Part shown: piece after piece, positions 9,056 through 18,675 of the stretch
Layout: the number at the start of each line of letters is the position of its first letter
How positions within the stretch are numbered: position 1 is the first letter of the stretch
NCBI GenBank assembly: GCA_003427395.1
Contig: BFEA01000021.1
Coordinates: forward strand, 4,883,765-4,905,678
Source of the DNA: Chara braunii
Taxonomy: Eukaryota > Streptophyta > Charophyceae > Charales > Characeae
Reading direction: 5' to 3'
Length of the DNA: 21,914 nucleotides
The notes under the pieces: model-generated
The model's input: only the letters and a program-made list of their open reading frames with translations
What the model was told of the DNA's origin: nothing
Databases searched by the model: none
Program-made: the position numbers and the translations under genes

Positions 9056-9871
9056 CAAGAATGAAGAAAGAGGAAAGCAACGAAAAACTGATTCTCAAAA
9101 GTAAAACGTTTAAACCTCGGCGGGGACAGAAACGATCCTCTTTGCACTTTTTTGAAGTTTTTTTTTTCATTCCTTTTTTTGCACAAGTTTACATGCATGG
9201 CGTGTGCCAAGTGAAGACGTTGAAGGGTAAAAAAAAAACAGAAGGAACATACAGGACGAGAATTCACCTGAATCAACAATGACCTGTCATCTGAAAGTGC
9301 ATCTGACATTTGCGGCGGGATCAGTTTGTCTTTCCGTTTACCTTTGCTGCCCCTTGTTCCCCTCCCCTGGTCCACCCTTCTTTTTTTTCCTTCTTCTTTT
9401 TTTTTCTTTTTCTTTTTCTTTTTTTGCTGGTCCTCCCTTCTTCCCCGGGCCGTTTCTCCAGCCACGATCTGAAACCCGCAGCTCTAGCTCTGACATCCTT
9501 TTTGCGGCTCAGTTATTATTTTGCGTATCATCTCTTCTCTGGGGCCACAGACATATTTCCTTTGTGGAAAATAATTGGGAGAAAATAGCCGTGAGGGGAA
9601 GGAAGAGGACCCTGGGAGGAGGGGATAATTTTTTCCGAGACAATGGATGCACGAGGAAAAGGCCCTCGCTGCACTACTCTCCACATGCACAAAAGACAAA
9701 AAAGATGGCATTGCATCTTTCCCTGTTCTAGCAGTGGATTCAGTCTCATTTTGCACATTTGGAGAGTAACAGCGAGGCCCAAACTGTTCACCTTTTCAGA
9801 AAACCTGTGAAGATCCACTGCAAAACGCTTGCTTGCCAAAATATATTTCGGGAGACTCTGAGAGAGAGGGT
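9056..9871. other. No gene recognised; pyrimidine-rich segment
   Basis: A/T-rich with T/C-rich runs at about 9380-9426. The open frames here are poly-Lys or poly-Phe rich readings of these runs. I see no domain, RNA gene or repeat border. Confidence 0.5.
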
Positions 9872-9925
9872 TCAGCCTCCAAATGAGTGGGTGAAACTCC
9901 AACAAAACAGTATGTCACAGCCCCC
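9872..9925 (+). ncRNA. Degenerate hammerhead-like motif, copy A
   Basis: Aligned to copy B, the core reads CAAATGA (9880-9886) where CTGATGA is expected, stem II is GTGGG/CCAAC with one mismatch, and GAAAC has become AAAAC (9904-9908). The GTC before the putative cleavage point (9914-9916) is kept. With two core changes it should be inactive. Confidence 0.5.
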
Positions 9926-10068
9926 TCGTTTGTTGTGCTCTTTTTCTCGCTCTCTGCCTACGGTAACTACGGTTTACGGGGCAGTTCTGTTTTACAGTTT
10001 TACTTAAATTTACTATAAATAGCATATACCACAGCTTAGCTAGCTCCCTGCTACGGTTTTCTCCGGTC

Positions 10069-10251
10069 ATGTTGAACCGCAATGGTGGTCGTCGTCGTCA
10101 CTACGCGGCCATGCTGTGCCTCTGGTCCCAGCGGCGTGTCTGGAGTGAATTTTCTGACTGTGACAGACCTTTCTTTGTTTTGTGCGTGTGTTGCTGGCTT
10201 ATGATGGGGTGTGCACCTGCATTATGTATTCCATCTGGTGTTGGTAAGTGA
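10069..10251 (+). other. Unique part of hammerhead unit, recurs at window end
   Basis: Positions 10117-10207 match 21824-21914 over about 91 bp at roughly 88-90% (hand estimate), including GCCAGCGGCGTGTCTGGAGTG with one change. This shows the sequence between the hammerheads belongs to a dispersed family. A 60-codon open frame here is Cys/Trp-rich and not recognisable as protein. Confidence 0.5.
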
Positions 10252-10412
10252 TAGTCTGCTTTGATTTTCATCACTGGTACCTTGAGGAGCAGTGGCTGTT
10301 GCCCCTCCTCAGGATATCAGTAGTCGGGCAGTCCTTGATGCTTAACCGCAACCGGGGTCAAGGTGGATTCTGGATTACCACCTTCAGTATCATCCAGTTA
10401 GGGGACTCTGCA

Positions 10413-10414
<2 letters not shown>

Positions 10415-10503
<89 letters not shown>
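10415..10503. repeat. (CT)n microsatellite
   Basis: About 44 uninterrupted CT units. It is followed directly by an AT-rich tract to 10568. Ser/Leu-alternating frames across it are not genes. Confidence 0.97.
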
Positions 10504-10505
<2 letters not shown>

Positions 10506-10568
10506 ATATATGTAGTCATATATATATATATATAATTATTGTAATATATATAATGTATATATATATAC
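10504..10568. repeat. AT-rich/(AT)n tract
   Basis: Interrupted TA repeats joining the CT microsatellite to the second hammerhead motif. Confidence 0.8.
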
Positions 10569-10627
10569 AGGGGTCAGCCTCCTGATGAGCTGGTGAAACT
10601 CCGACGAAACAGTGTGTCACAGCCCCT
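10569..10627 (+). ncRNA. Hammerhead ribozyme-like motif, copy B
   Basis: The core is complete: CTGATGA (10582-10588), stem II GCTGG/CCGAC (10589-10593 with 10601-10605, one mismatch and one wobble), GAAAC (10606-10610), and GTC (10616-10618) as the NUH cleavage site. Stem III would be ACA/TGT with a GTG loop, the very short helix III known from PLE hammerheads. For stem I, AGGGG (10569-10573) pairs with CCCCT (10623-10627), but the positions next to the core do not pair well. Predicted cleavage is after 10618. Core match is strong, but the weak stem I means self-cleavage is uncertain. Confidence 0.65.
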
Positions 10628-10681
10628 CATTTGTTGCCCTCTTCTCCCGCTCTGCCTATGGTTTACCGGGCAGCTCTGTTC

Positions 10682-10728
10682 GACGATACATTCGTCGGAG
10701 TTTCACCGACTCATCAGCAGGCTGATGT
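10682..10728 (-). ncRNA. Hammerhead-like motif, inverted copy C
   Basis: On the minus strand this copy has CTGATGA (10717-10711) and a perfectly paired stem II, GTCGG/CCGAC, around loop TGAAACT. After GAA it diverges: a T replaces the conserved A that should begin stem III, although a GTC follows at 10684-10682. It is inverted relative to copy B and matches it at 32 of 35 positions. Stem II is better preserved here than in A or B, which supports the hammerhead reading of the family. Confidence 0.55.
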
Positions 10729-10740
10729 ATAAATATATAA

Positions 10741-11368
<628 letters not shown>

Positions 11369-12678
11369 GTGAAATGTCGCCACAGCACCCCAACAACAAA
11401 AACAAAAGAAAAACCTACCGATGGGAGAGCAAAAGAAAACATCCTTTTTCCCGGCCTATTCACAAAAACAGGCTACCGCTGATTTCCTGCCAAATCCACG
11501 ATGCCTGACAGTCACACACCTTAAACACTATTCCACATACATCGGTAGTGGGATCTCCCTCCTGGTGAAAACAAGACTGGCCAAATCCCTTTTTTTTTTC
11601 TTTTTTTTTTTTTTGAAAAACAAGCACTGCAATCTATTCGTGGGGAGTAGCACGTGCTGGGAACAGGGCCCAGACTGACCAATCCAACCAGAACAGCGCA
11701 CAGATTCTCTCAGCATTCAAAATGGGCGCCAACTTTCAAACCGTTCAGCATGCACAGGATGGCTAAACCAGAGGTGAGCATTTTTTGCTTTGCCTTCACC
11801 CACACCTGACCCGCCCAATTATTTTTCATCTGACTGACCCTCGCTCAATCATTTTTTTCTCTGCATTACCTCGACCCATCCCGCCCAATTATTTTATTTT
11901 TCAAAATTTCGCACCTACGCCGAGCCCGCCCGACACCCGAAAAAAAGCCTCAACCAAACCCACTCGCACTCACAACCGCACCCAGACCCGCCCGCACTCA
12001 TGACCTGATTGAACCTTGCCCTCACCAGCTTGCACCAACGCATATCTACCCAGGCACCGTTGTTGCACACATGATTACCATTCCACATTCACACCATGTC
12101 ATTGCAAAACAAAATTAAGAAGTCTAACAAATAAACAAGTCGTCATTCACAGAGCAATTGCTCAATAATCAACCAACACTGTGTAGTGAACCCAGTCAGG
12201 AGGAAACTCGTCAACTGTCGAAATACAAGATAACTCAGCGCTGATAAATGTCTCCAATAATCGTGAAATGTGATCTGTAATACAATGTCTCATAACCATA
12301 GGACGAAGTAGATAGGAGGGAGAACAGACTTAGAGGGTGGAAGAGAGAAAGTATCTATCAATGTCCACGTAGATAGAACTCCCTCAATCCCCACTTCGTC
12401 TTCGGGTGTCACCCCACATCCACGCCAGCAAACAGTGTTGCAGAAACAAGCCTGACGAGATTGATCACAACATAATGCCACGTAGGCACAGATCTCTCAT
12501 GACGACGTCTCTGCAGCGCGCAATGTCGACAGCATCAACATGTAAGTTTCCCCCTCTCTCACTCAATCAATCCCACAGTCCCTGATCTCCCTCCTTGTCG
12601 CATTCCCAATCTGCATGCGCAAGGTCAGCAATGCCAAAGACAGTGTGGCATGTGCCACGCCAGCATCCAAGAAGACAG

Positions 12679-12706
12679 CTGGCGCCCAGAAGCAGAAGGG
12701 CGCCAG
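12679..12706. repeat. Short perfect inverted repeat
   Basis: CTGGCGCCC (12679-12687) and GGGCGCCAG (12698-12706) pair perfectly around a 10-nt loop. There is no T run after it and no adjacent gene. Confidence 0.7.
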
Positions 12707-13717
12707 ATGCAAAACAGTGGTCTCGCGTCGTCGTCGCACAATGCCAGCGGAGTGCCAACATCTTGCCAACATCTAACCAGCATCAAGCTAGGGTCATGCC
12801 AACGTCAAGCAGCAAGTGCAATACTGAATGTTGAACCCCAGGGGATGGGTCAATAAATAATGTTGACGTCGTTGACCGGCCTATAGGCTACGATTGACTC
12901 ACAGCCGACGGCCTGGATCTCATACAGTTACAGACTTCCACTTGGACCAAATGCTGCCTGGATACCTGCGTACAACCAAGTCTGTGTGTCTGATCGGTGG
13001 CCTGGACTAGGTCCGTGAAGACTTTGACTCGTGAGCCTCGACATCCTGAGTTACAGTTGACTTCGGTCAACTGTCGGGCACAGGACCTCTGAAGCCTTAT
13101 TTCAGGGGCTTTGTTTCCCTCGATCGAACGTAGGGCCTTGAGGCCGATTCATGGCCTGTGGGTGGCCCCCTTGGCCGACGACATAGGCATGTTTGAGCAG
13201 TTTATTGCAATTGCATCGAAAAAACTCCACTATCGGATATATTAGTAATCCATCTACAGGTCAACAGGCAAACGAGCCTCTCAAGATCACGCGAAGAAGC
13301 AACAAACAACATCCAGCTCTCATGTCAACCAGCAACTCATATTTTGGACTTCATCTGTTCTTGCTTTGTAAATGATTTTATGACATTCTTAGCTAAGATT
13401 GAGAGTGAGAGGTACAAGAGGAACAAGAAATATGATAGCCAACCCTCCATCATGATGATGGAGCAGGGGTCCTTCGACCAAGACAGAAGGAAGCATAGAT
13501 GTAACGGGAACTACCTGGGAGATCATGTACCATGTAGAAGATGCAGACGGAGCTGGAGGGAGACATGGACAACACCACCAAAGACGCACCGTTTGTACTC
13601 CAAAACTCAAGGACAAAGAATGACCCAATGAACAGACTACGGCTGGGGTATACCCACAACAGATTGATTGGATTGGACACACCGATACCGACAGTGGTAC
13701 CGGCTGACATAATAAAC

Positions 13718-13756
13718 GGCCTGTGGGATCAGGCCAATGGCCTTGTCCCACAGGCC
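13718..13756. repeat. 39-bp nested palindrome
   Basis: The arms GGCCTGTGGGA (13718-13728) and TCCCACAGGCC (13746-13756) are perfect, and the loop itself contains AGGCCAATGGCCT (13731-13743), another inverted repeat. The whole is nearly palindromic and could extrude as a cruciform. Confidence 0.75.
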
Positions 13757-14176
13757 AAACAGACACAGGCTAACGAGCCCCAATTATAGGTCGGGATAAA
13801 TAGAGTACCGTTGCACGATCCTCAAACCTATAGTAGATTGTGAGAGCCATCACACTATCCGCAAAACCAGCGAAGCGGAATTCTGCAAACAACAAGGCTA
13901 AGAAATCTAGGATGTGGAGCAAGCTCCATGTTGAGTCCATGTGATGCAGAGTAAGCTAAATACTGTCAACAAGAAAAGCAAAAACATGATATACAAATCC
14001 TAACTATGAGCAAGAGATGAAATGAAGTACAACAACAATAATTTCCTCGAGGCCATCAGCCTCAGTACCGAAAAAGGAAAAAATACATACTTGCAACGCA
14101 CTTCTGCGGTGCGCCGTGCGGTGTGCGTGCGCCATGCGCCATGCGCAAAATAGTGATGCGCCCTTTTTTTTTTCAG

Positions 14177-15417
14177 CTGGCAGTTTGGCAAGTTTGCCTT
14201 CCCTAGGCTCTAAAGCCTGACATCGGTCACTTCAGCTGCCGGGTTGGGTGGATTGCTTTACTTTTCCGGTTTTATGTTGGTTTTTTAGGGATGGCATGCT
14301 CTGACGACTGCTAAGATGGGCAGCCTTCTTTGCACCCACCTGTCCCCTTTGGGTCCAGTCTATTTTCTTGTGCCTAGGATTGATGGGCTTCTGAATCGTC
14401 GGACCTCGGTCCCATGGGGTCTGCCTTCCTGGTTTTTGACGGCGCGTGTCTTTTCCACCTATACCGCCTTCCTAGCCCTCTCTGACCTATGGACTTCTGA
14501 CGGACCAGCGGTTTTGAGGACCTATTCCTCCCTGCTTCTACTATATCTAGGCAATGGACCTCTCCAACCTATGGACTTTTGACGGACCAGCGGTTTTGAG
14601 GACCTATTCCTCACGTTGTTGGTGTCCTCTCCGCCTTTGCGTCTGCGCACTAACGCGCTGATTTACGTCCCGGTGGTGTGGCCTCCGGCCTGCTTTCGTG
14701 CCTTCTGAGAGCGAGTGGTTTGAAGGACATTTATGGTTGAGTCTTGGGTGTTGTTACTTCGCGTTGCGTTAGGGGAATGCTTTTGTCCTCTTCGCCTTCG
14801 TAATTGCGCTCTGACGCGCTATTCAGTCTTCGAAAATGCTCCTCGACGAAGCACCCCCTTCAGCATTCATGGCGAGATCTATCTCCTCCTCGGTCTGTAG
14901 CGGAGCGCCGAGAGCTGTTTCTTTTGTATTTTTGGCTGGTTCTCCTGTGTGTTTGCCTCGTGTGGTTGGTTGTCTGTGCAGGAATTTTGACGTGGTTCCT
15001 CTCCAGATGCTGTCGTTCTTCTTCCGACTGCTTGGTGTCAGCGGGGTTGCATTGACTGATCATCCTTTTGTTGTCTCTATGATGATCTTTCGTTGCGGGG
15101 GCTTCCACGCGGGGGTTCGGGGATTGACATCTAATGGGACTTCGGTAGGGTATCACCTCATTGGGTTCGACTGTACCGGTGTAGGGTAGACTATTTAAGG
15201 AGGCAAGGCTATGGTATTGGCCTCCTAAGTTGAATTGTGGTTCGATGATGATCAGGGTACCTCCTGATGACGCTATTGGCGGGGTAGTAAAAACTCATTG
15301 AGGGATGGCCTCATCGGCTTAAGGATGGATATGGTGGATTGAGTCTTTGACTCTTTGGGGTTGGAATCCAAAACCGTGTGTCTCATGCTTTATTTCGGGT
15401 TTTTTGTTCCCTTTTGT
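14177..15417 (+). repeat. PLE left pseudo-LTR
   Basis: It aligns with 19464-20575 from CTGGC to CTTTTGT. It contains an 82-bp tandem duplication (units starting 14485 and 14567) absent from the other repeat, and about 100 bp near 14960-15040 missing there. The open frames in it repeat in the other copy and carry no recognisable domain. Confidence 0.9.
15192..15198 (+). promoter_or_regulatory. TATA-like box in left pseudo-LTR
   Basis: TATTTAA within a conserved GACTATTTAAGGAGGCAAGG segment that is unchanged in both pseudo-LTRs. It could be a Pol II TATA element driving the PLE, but only position and conservation support this. Confidence 0.25.
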
Positions 15418-15955
15418 GTTTTCGTACTCAATTCGATTTTGCATGCGATTAGGATTATGTTGTACTGATGTATTTTCCAATCTTGGCTCATGCGAGTGAC
15501 TTTTTGTCGGCAATTCTTCTCTAATTAACGTGGTATCCGTGAATGCGGTTGCATATTCGTTGGTGGCCACGCCTATACTTTGATGGTGGGTTGTTGTATC
15601 GTTGAGTGGGCGTTCGGTGGGTTCTCACTCTCATTTGGTGTTCATACTACATGGCTCGTTGTACTTCGAATCGGTTTGGTTTTCCTAGATGCTCGTCTCT
15701 TCCTCCTTCACATTAGGATTTGGCGTTCTTTCTCATTTGTCATAACTTTGTGACGTGTGTCACAGTCCTATAACAGTTAGTGTGTCACTTTTAATACGAT
15801 GTGTGTACTTCTGCGATGTGATTTTCTTATTGAGGATCACCTCATTCGACTGATTGTTACTTACTACGAAGAAACCGGTAGGTGTGGGTTTTTTGTTAGA
15901 CACGATTAGGGGATTATCTTGGACTTTCCTCTGCCTCCTGACCTCTGCTTTCCCC
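15418..15955 (+). other. PLE leader between pseudo-LTR and coding region
   Basis: About 540 bp of T/G-rich sequence with no recognised domain. It contains the inverted repeat GTGAC-GTGT-GTCAC near 15752-15765. It is probably the untranslated leader of the element. Confidence 0.4.
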
Positions 15956-16801
15956 ATGGCTGGTAATGGTGTGAAGTGTTTCACCTGCGGGGGCGATGGT
16001 CACTTCGCTCGTGAATGTCTCACTAACTGAAGTAATCCCGGTACTAATGCTGGTGGTCCAGGGACCCCTATTGCTGTTACGCCTCGCTTTTGGACTGTGC
16101 GTCGGAATCCATAGGATTTTGAGGAAAAAGAATTCCTCCGTACTATTCTTCAGGAATGTAATCGGCAGTGTATCCAGGAGCAGCTTAAGGCTGAGACGGC
16201 ATGGCACGCTAAAGCCACTAAGGCTGAATTGTTCGCTTTACTCGGACGGTAGTTCATTGCTAATCAGGATGAGGTCAGGCGGGAGGAGGATCGGATGATG
16301 CGCACGCCGCCGTCGGTTAGAAGGAGGGAGAAGCGAGACGATGAGCTTGGCGAAGTTAATGATATTGATGACAAGATTAGAAGGTTGTATACTCTTCGTG
16401 AGAAGCGTAGGCGGGGGAAAACGCCTTTGGTTGAAGGGGTGGCTTTCCAACAGCCTACCTTTAACATGGATGGCTCTGCTGCTGATTATGCACACACTCG
16501 CGCCGAGTGCTCCAGGCAAGCAGAGGAAAGGAGGAAGAAGGTGTCGGTCGGAGGAGGACCTGATGACATTCTTCACTATATTCTTGAGCAGCGCAAGACT
16601 TTGGAGAGCCTCCGGCAGGATCAGCTGAAGAAGATGTGTGCCGACGAGGGTCTCCACTACTGCACCAAAGGACCTTCTATTGATCGAATCATCGCGACTG
16701 GGACTAGGGTTGCTTATGAAGGCTTTATCCTCATTCCGGCTCAAGCCGCTACTATTTTTCCGCCGCATTCCCCTGAGAATGCTGAATCGAACCCTGCGTG
16801 A
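15956..16801 (+). pseudogene. PLE N-terminal region: zinc knuckle and SAP-like segment
   Basis: One frame runs from ATG 15956 through 16801 with in-frame stops at 16028 (TGA), 16112 (TAG), 16250 (TAG) and 16799 (TGA), and reads on in the same frame into the GIY-YIG domain, so these are probably point mutations in one ancestral ORF. Near the start is a perfect CX2CX4HX4C zinc knuckle (Cys 15977 and 15986, His 16001, Cys 16016), likely binding element RNA. A Glu/Lys/Arg-rich helical stretch follows. About 16590-16690 reads LESLRQDQLKKMCADEGL and then a Lys-rich turn, resembling a SAP or HeH DNA-binding helix pair. That last match is by eye only. Confidence 0.7.
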
Positions 16802-17462
16802 CTAGGTCGTTTCCCCAGGTTTCATTTATGGAATAACTTGCTTGACGCCTTGCAGAAGCGGACTAATGCTTTCATTTTTTTATTTCCCTCTAAGATTCGA
16901 CTGCTTTATGACAAATGTTGCACTCTTTGCTTTGTCTCTCTTGCTCTGATTGGTGAAATCATTTGGCGTCGTATGTTCAAGGGACTGCTCCGCTCTTTTG
17001 ATTGGCTCTCATGGGACAAAGGTCCGGTTGTGTATCTTCTTTCCTCCCCCTGGTGTCGCGCGCAGTACTTAGGGAGTACGATTCGCGGCCTGTATGTTCG
17101 ATGGGGTGAGCATGTCCGAACCTCACATGTGTATAGTGCTTTTTTGTTTTTTTTTTCGTTTGCTTTGGCCTGTTTGTTTTTTTATGTTTGCCCTATTGGC
17201 CCATATCGTTTGTTTTAGAAACTTCCGATGATGTTCACACCGAAATTGCTCGCAAAAACGACGAATATTTGGCCCCCCGTTAACCATCTCTCCTTTCTCT
17301 GGTGGTGTTGGGGTGTGTCCTCGTCTCTACAAATGGTTGAGACGCTTTGGTGTTTGGAAGTATGTGGCGGTGCCTTTGGTGAACGGTGTCTCTTCGGTTG
17401 ACAATGTGGAACGAGCGGTCATTCGATATATTAATCCTTCACTTAACTCCAGACATGGGTGA
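16802..17462 (+). pseudogene. PLE GIY-YIG endonuclease domain, split
   Basis: GIY-YIG nucleases nick DNA, and in PLEs this probably makes the target nick that primes reverse transcription. The first half is in frame 2: GPVVYLL (17021 on) as the GIY strand, YLGST (17066 on) as the YIG strand, Arg at 17099 and EH at 17108-17113. About 90 bp of T-rich sequence then interrupts the domain. The second half resumes with DVHTEIARKNDEYLAP in frame 1 (about 17230-17277), then in frame 3 LYKWLRRFGVWKYVAVP, the catalytic Glu (GAA 17409) in DNVERAVIRYI and NPSLNSRHG, ending at TGA 17460. All expected active-site positions are therefore visible, across three frames. Confidence 0.8.
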
Positions 17463-18675
17463 AGAGTCGTAGGTACAACCTCGAGGCTTTCGCGCCAACG
17501 TAGGTTGATGAGGCTAGCACAGGTCCCTAGTATCCTGGCCTTGTCAAATTTCGCGTTGATGGTGGGCTTTGGACGGATTGTTTGGTAAACTTGCAACGCG
17601 AGGCCCATGTCGCGAGGGATCAGTACGTTAGGATCCATGTGGCACCTGAGAGAAGTTGGGTGGGTGAGTGGTTGGTCGTAAGACAGATCTTTGGCACGAT
17701 GTCGGTTTCTCTGTTGACTCATCGGTCATATCTCCGTGATTCCCGCCGCTGCTTTGAGTCTGGGGGCGACTTCCTTATTGGTCGGGTGATGATTACACCC
17801 AGCGGTAGGATCATACACAAAGGGGAACTTTGTCTTCTGCTTCAACAACCTTGGCGACAAACGGGTTTGGGTAGCAGATCTCTTGATGGGTTGGTTCGTT
17901 GGTTCAAGGCTGAAAAGACCTTTTCTAAGAAAGACACGGGTGATCCTGAAGGCGATCATTGCTTTTGTGGTTAAAAGGAGGATTGGATTCGATATTCGTA
18001 TGAAGATTGTGGTGCGAGCAGTGTTCGATCATAGGTTGCAATCTAGTGCGGTTTTGACTCTTGTTGTTCAGATTATTGGCGGATCAGCTTTTCCTTTTTC
18101 CGTTCGTGAGTTGATTAAGCGACATGTGCGCTTTGTTTGGAAAAAGAACAAGAAAGTGGGGGTACTAATATGGACAAAAAATCGGTTTCTACGGGGGGGA
18201 TTTTCCCATGATTTGTGCTTGCGAAGGGGAGATATATTGGAAGAGACACAGTCTGCATGATATAACTCCGATCAAAGATATCCCTTCTCTACCTAATCTT
18301 CTTCGGAACTCTCGAAATATACCTCTCTCGAATGGTGGGATGGGTGTTAAGGACCTGGGGAAGGAATTGGTGGTCATATGTAGGACGCTTAGATCGTCGT
18401 TCGTGATTGATCCGCTTCAGCTGCGACGCTATTGGTCTAATGCAGGGCTGAAGAATCCTTGGATGAATTCTCTCATGAACGCATGGATCGTGAGACTGAG
18501 GAAGTTTGTGTGTATCCCTATTGATTGGAATTCTGCTGACACTTTGGTGATTTGTGCGGAAGTGTATCGTCATTTTTTGCATCTTGCTTTTGATTTTAGT
18601 CTCTCTTTTCAGTTACCTGAGGCATCTCAGGACAAGATCCTTGAAAGGATGAAGGAACTTTTTCGGGCCTTTTAA
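17463..18675 (+). pseudogene. PLE linker between nuclease and RT
   Basis: Remains of coding sequence in several frames: RRLMRLAQVPSILAL in frame 3 (about 17490-17535), a stretch in frame 2 (17582-17974), RRIGFDIRMKIVVRAVFD onward in frame 3 (about 17973-18180) and a long frame 1 piece (18208-18675) ending at TAA 18673. I cannot assign a domain. It is probably the helical region between nuclease and polymerase, containing the N-terminal RT extension. At least three frameshifts are needed. It is judged coding because it sits collinearly between two recognised domains and is largely open. Confidence 0.55.

Larger units (their letters stand above)
9872..10680 (+). mobile_element. Hammerhead-bearing repeat unit (retrozyme-like), about 702-bp period
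   Basis: Two direct repeats, 9872-9991 and 10574-10680, lie exactly 702 bp apart. Each begins with TCAGCCTC, contains a hammerhead-like motif, and continues with GTCACAGCCCC, a TTTGTTG segment and CTGCCTA. Between the copies is a unique part (with a sub-segment at 10117-10207 that recurs at the window end), a (CT)n tract and an AT-rich tract. Repeated self-cleaving motifs at a 600-1000-nt period are a known architecture of plant retrozymes, non-autonomous retroelements with circular RNA intermediates, and hammerheads also occur in PLE terminal repeats. No primer-binding site or long LTR was found, so the class assignment is inference. No open frame of note is present. Confidence 0.5.

Noticed and set aside
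8761-9465. 234-codon minus-strand open frame rich in Lys and Phe
   Set aside because: It crosses the LTR border, the U6 fragment and homopolymer runs, so it cannot be one gene.
15250-15300. CTGATGA followed by a CGC/GCG stem in the PLE left pseudo-LTR, as a hammerhead
   Set aside because: No GAAA follows the stem (it reads GGGTAGTAAAAAC), and the matching position in the right pseudo-LTR is CTGATAA, so the core is not kept.
17131-17218. A definite spliceosomal intron in the PLE ORF
   Set aside because: It has intron-like ends, but neither GT donor at 17129 or 17131 joined to the AG at 17217-17218 restores the downstream coding frame. It is kept only as a finding.
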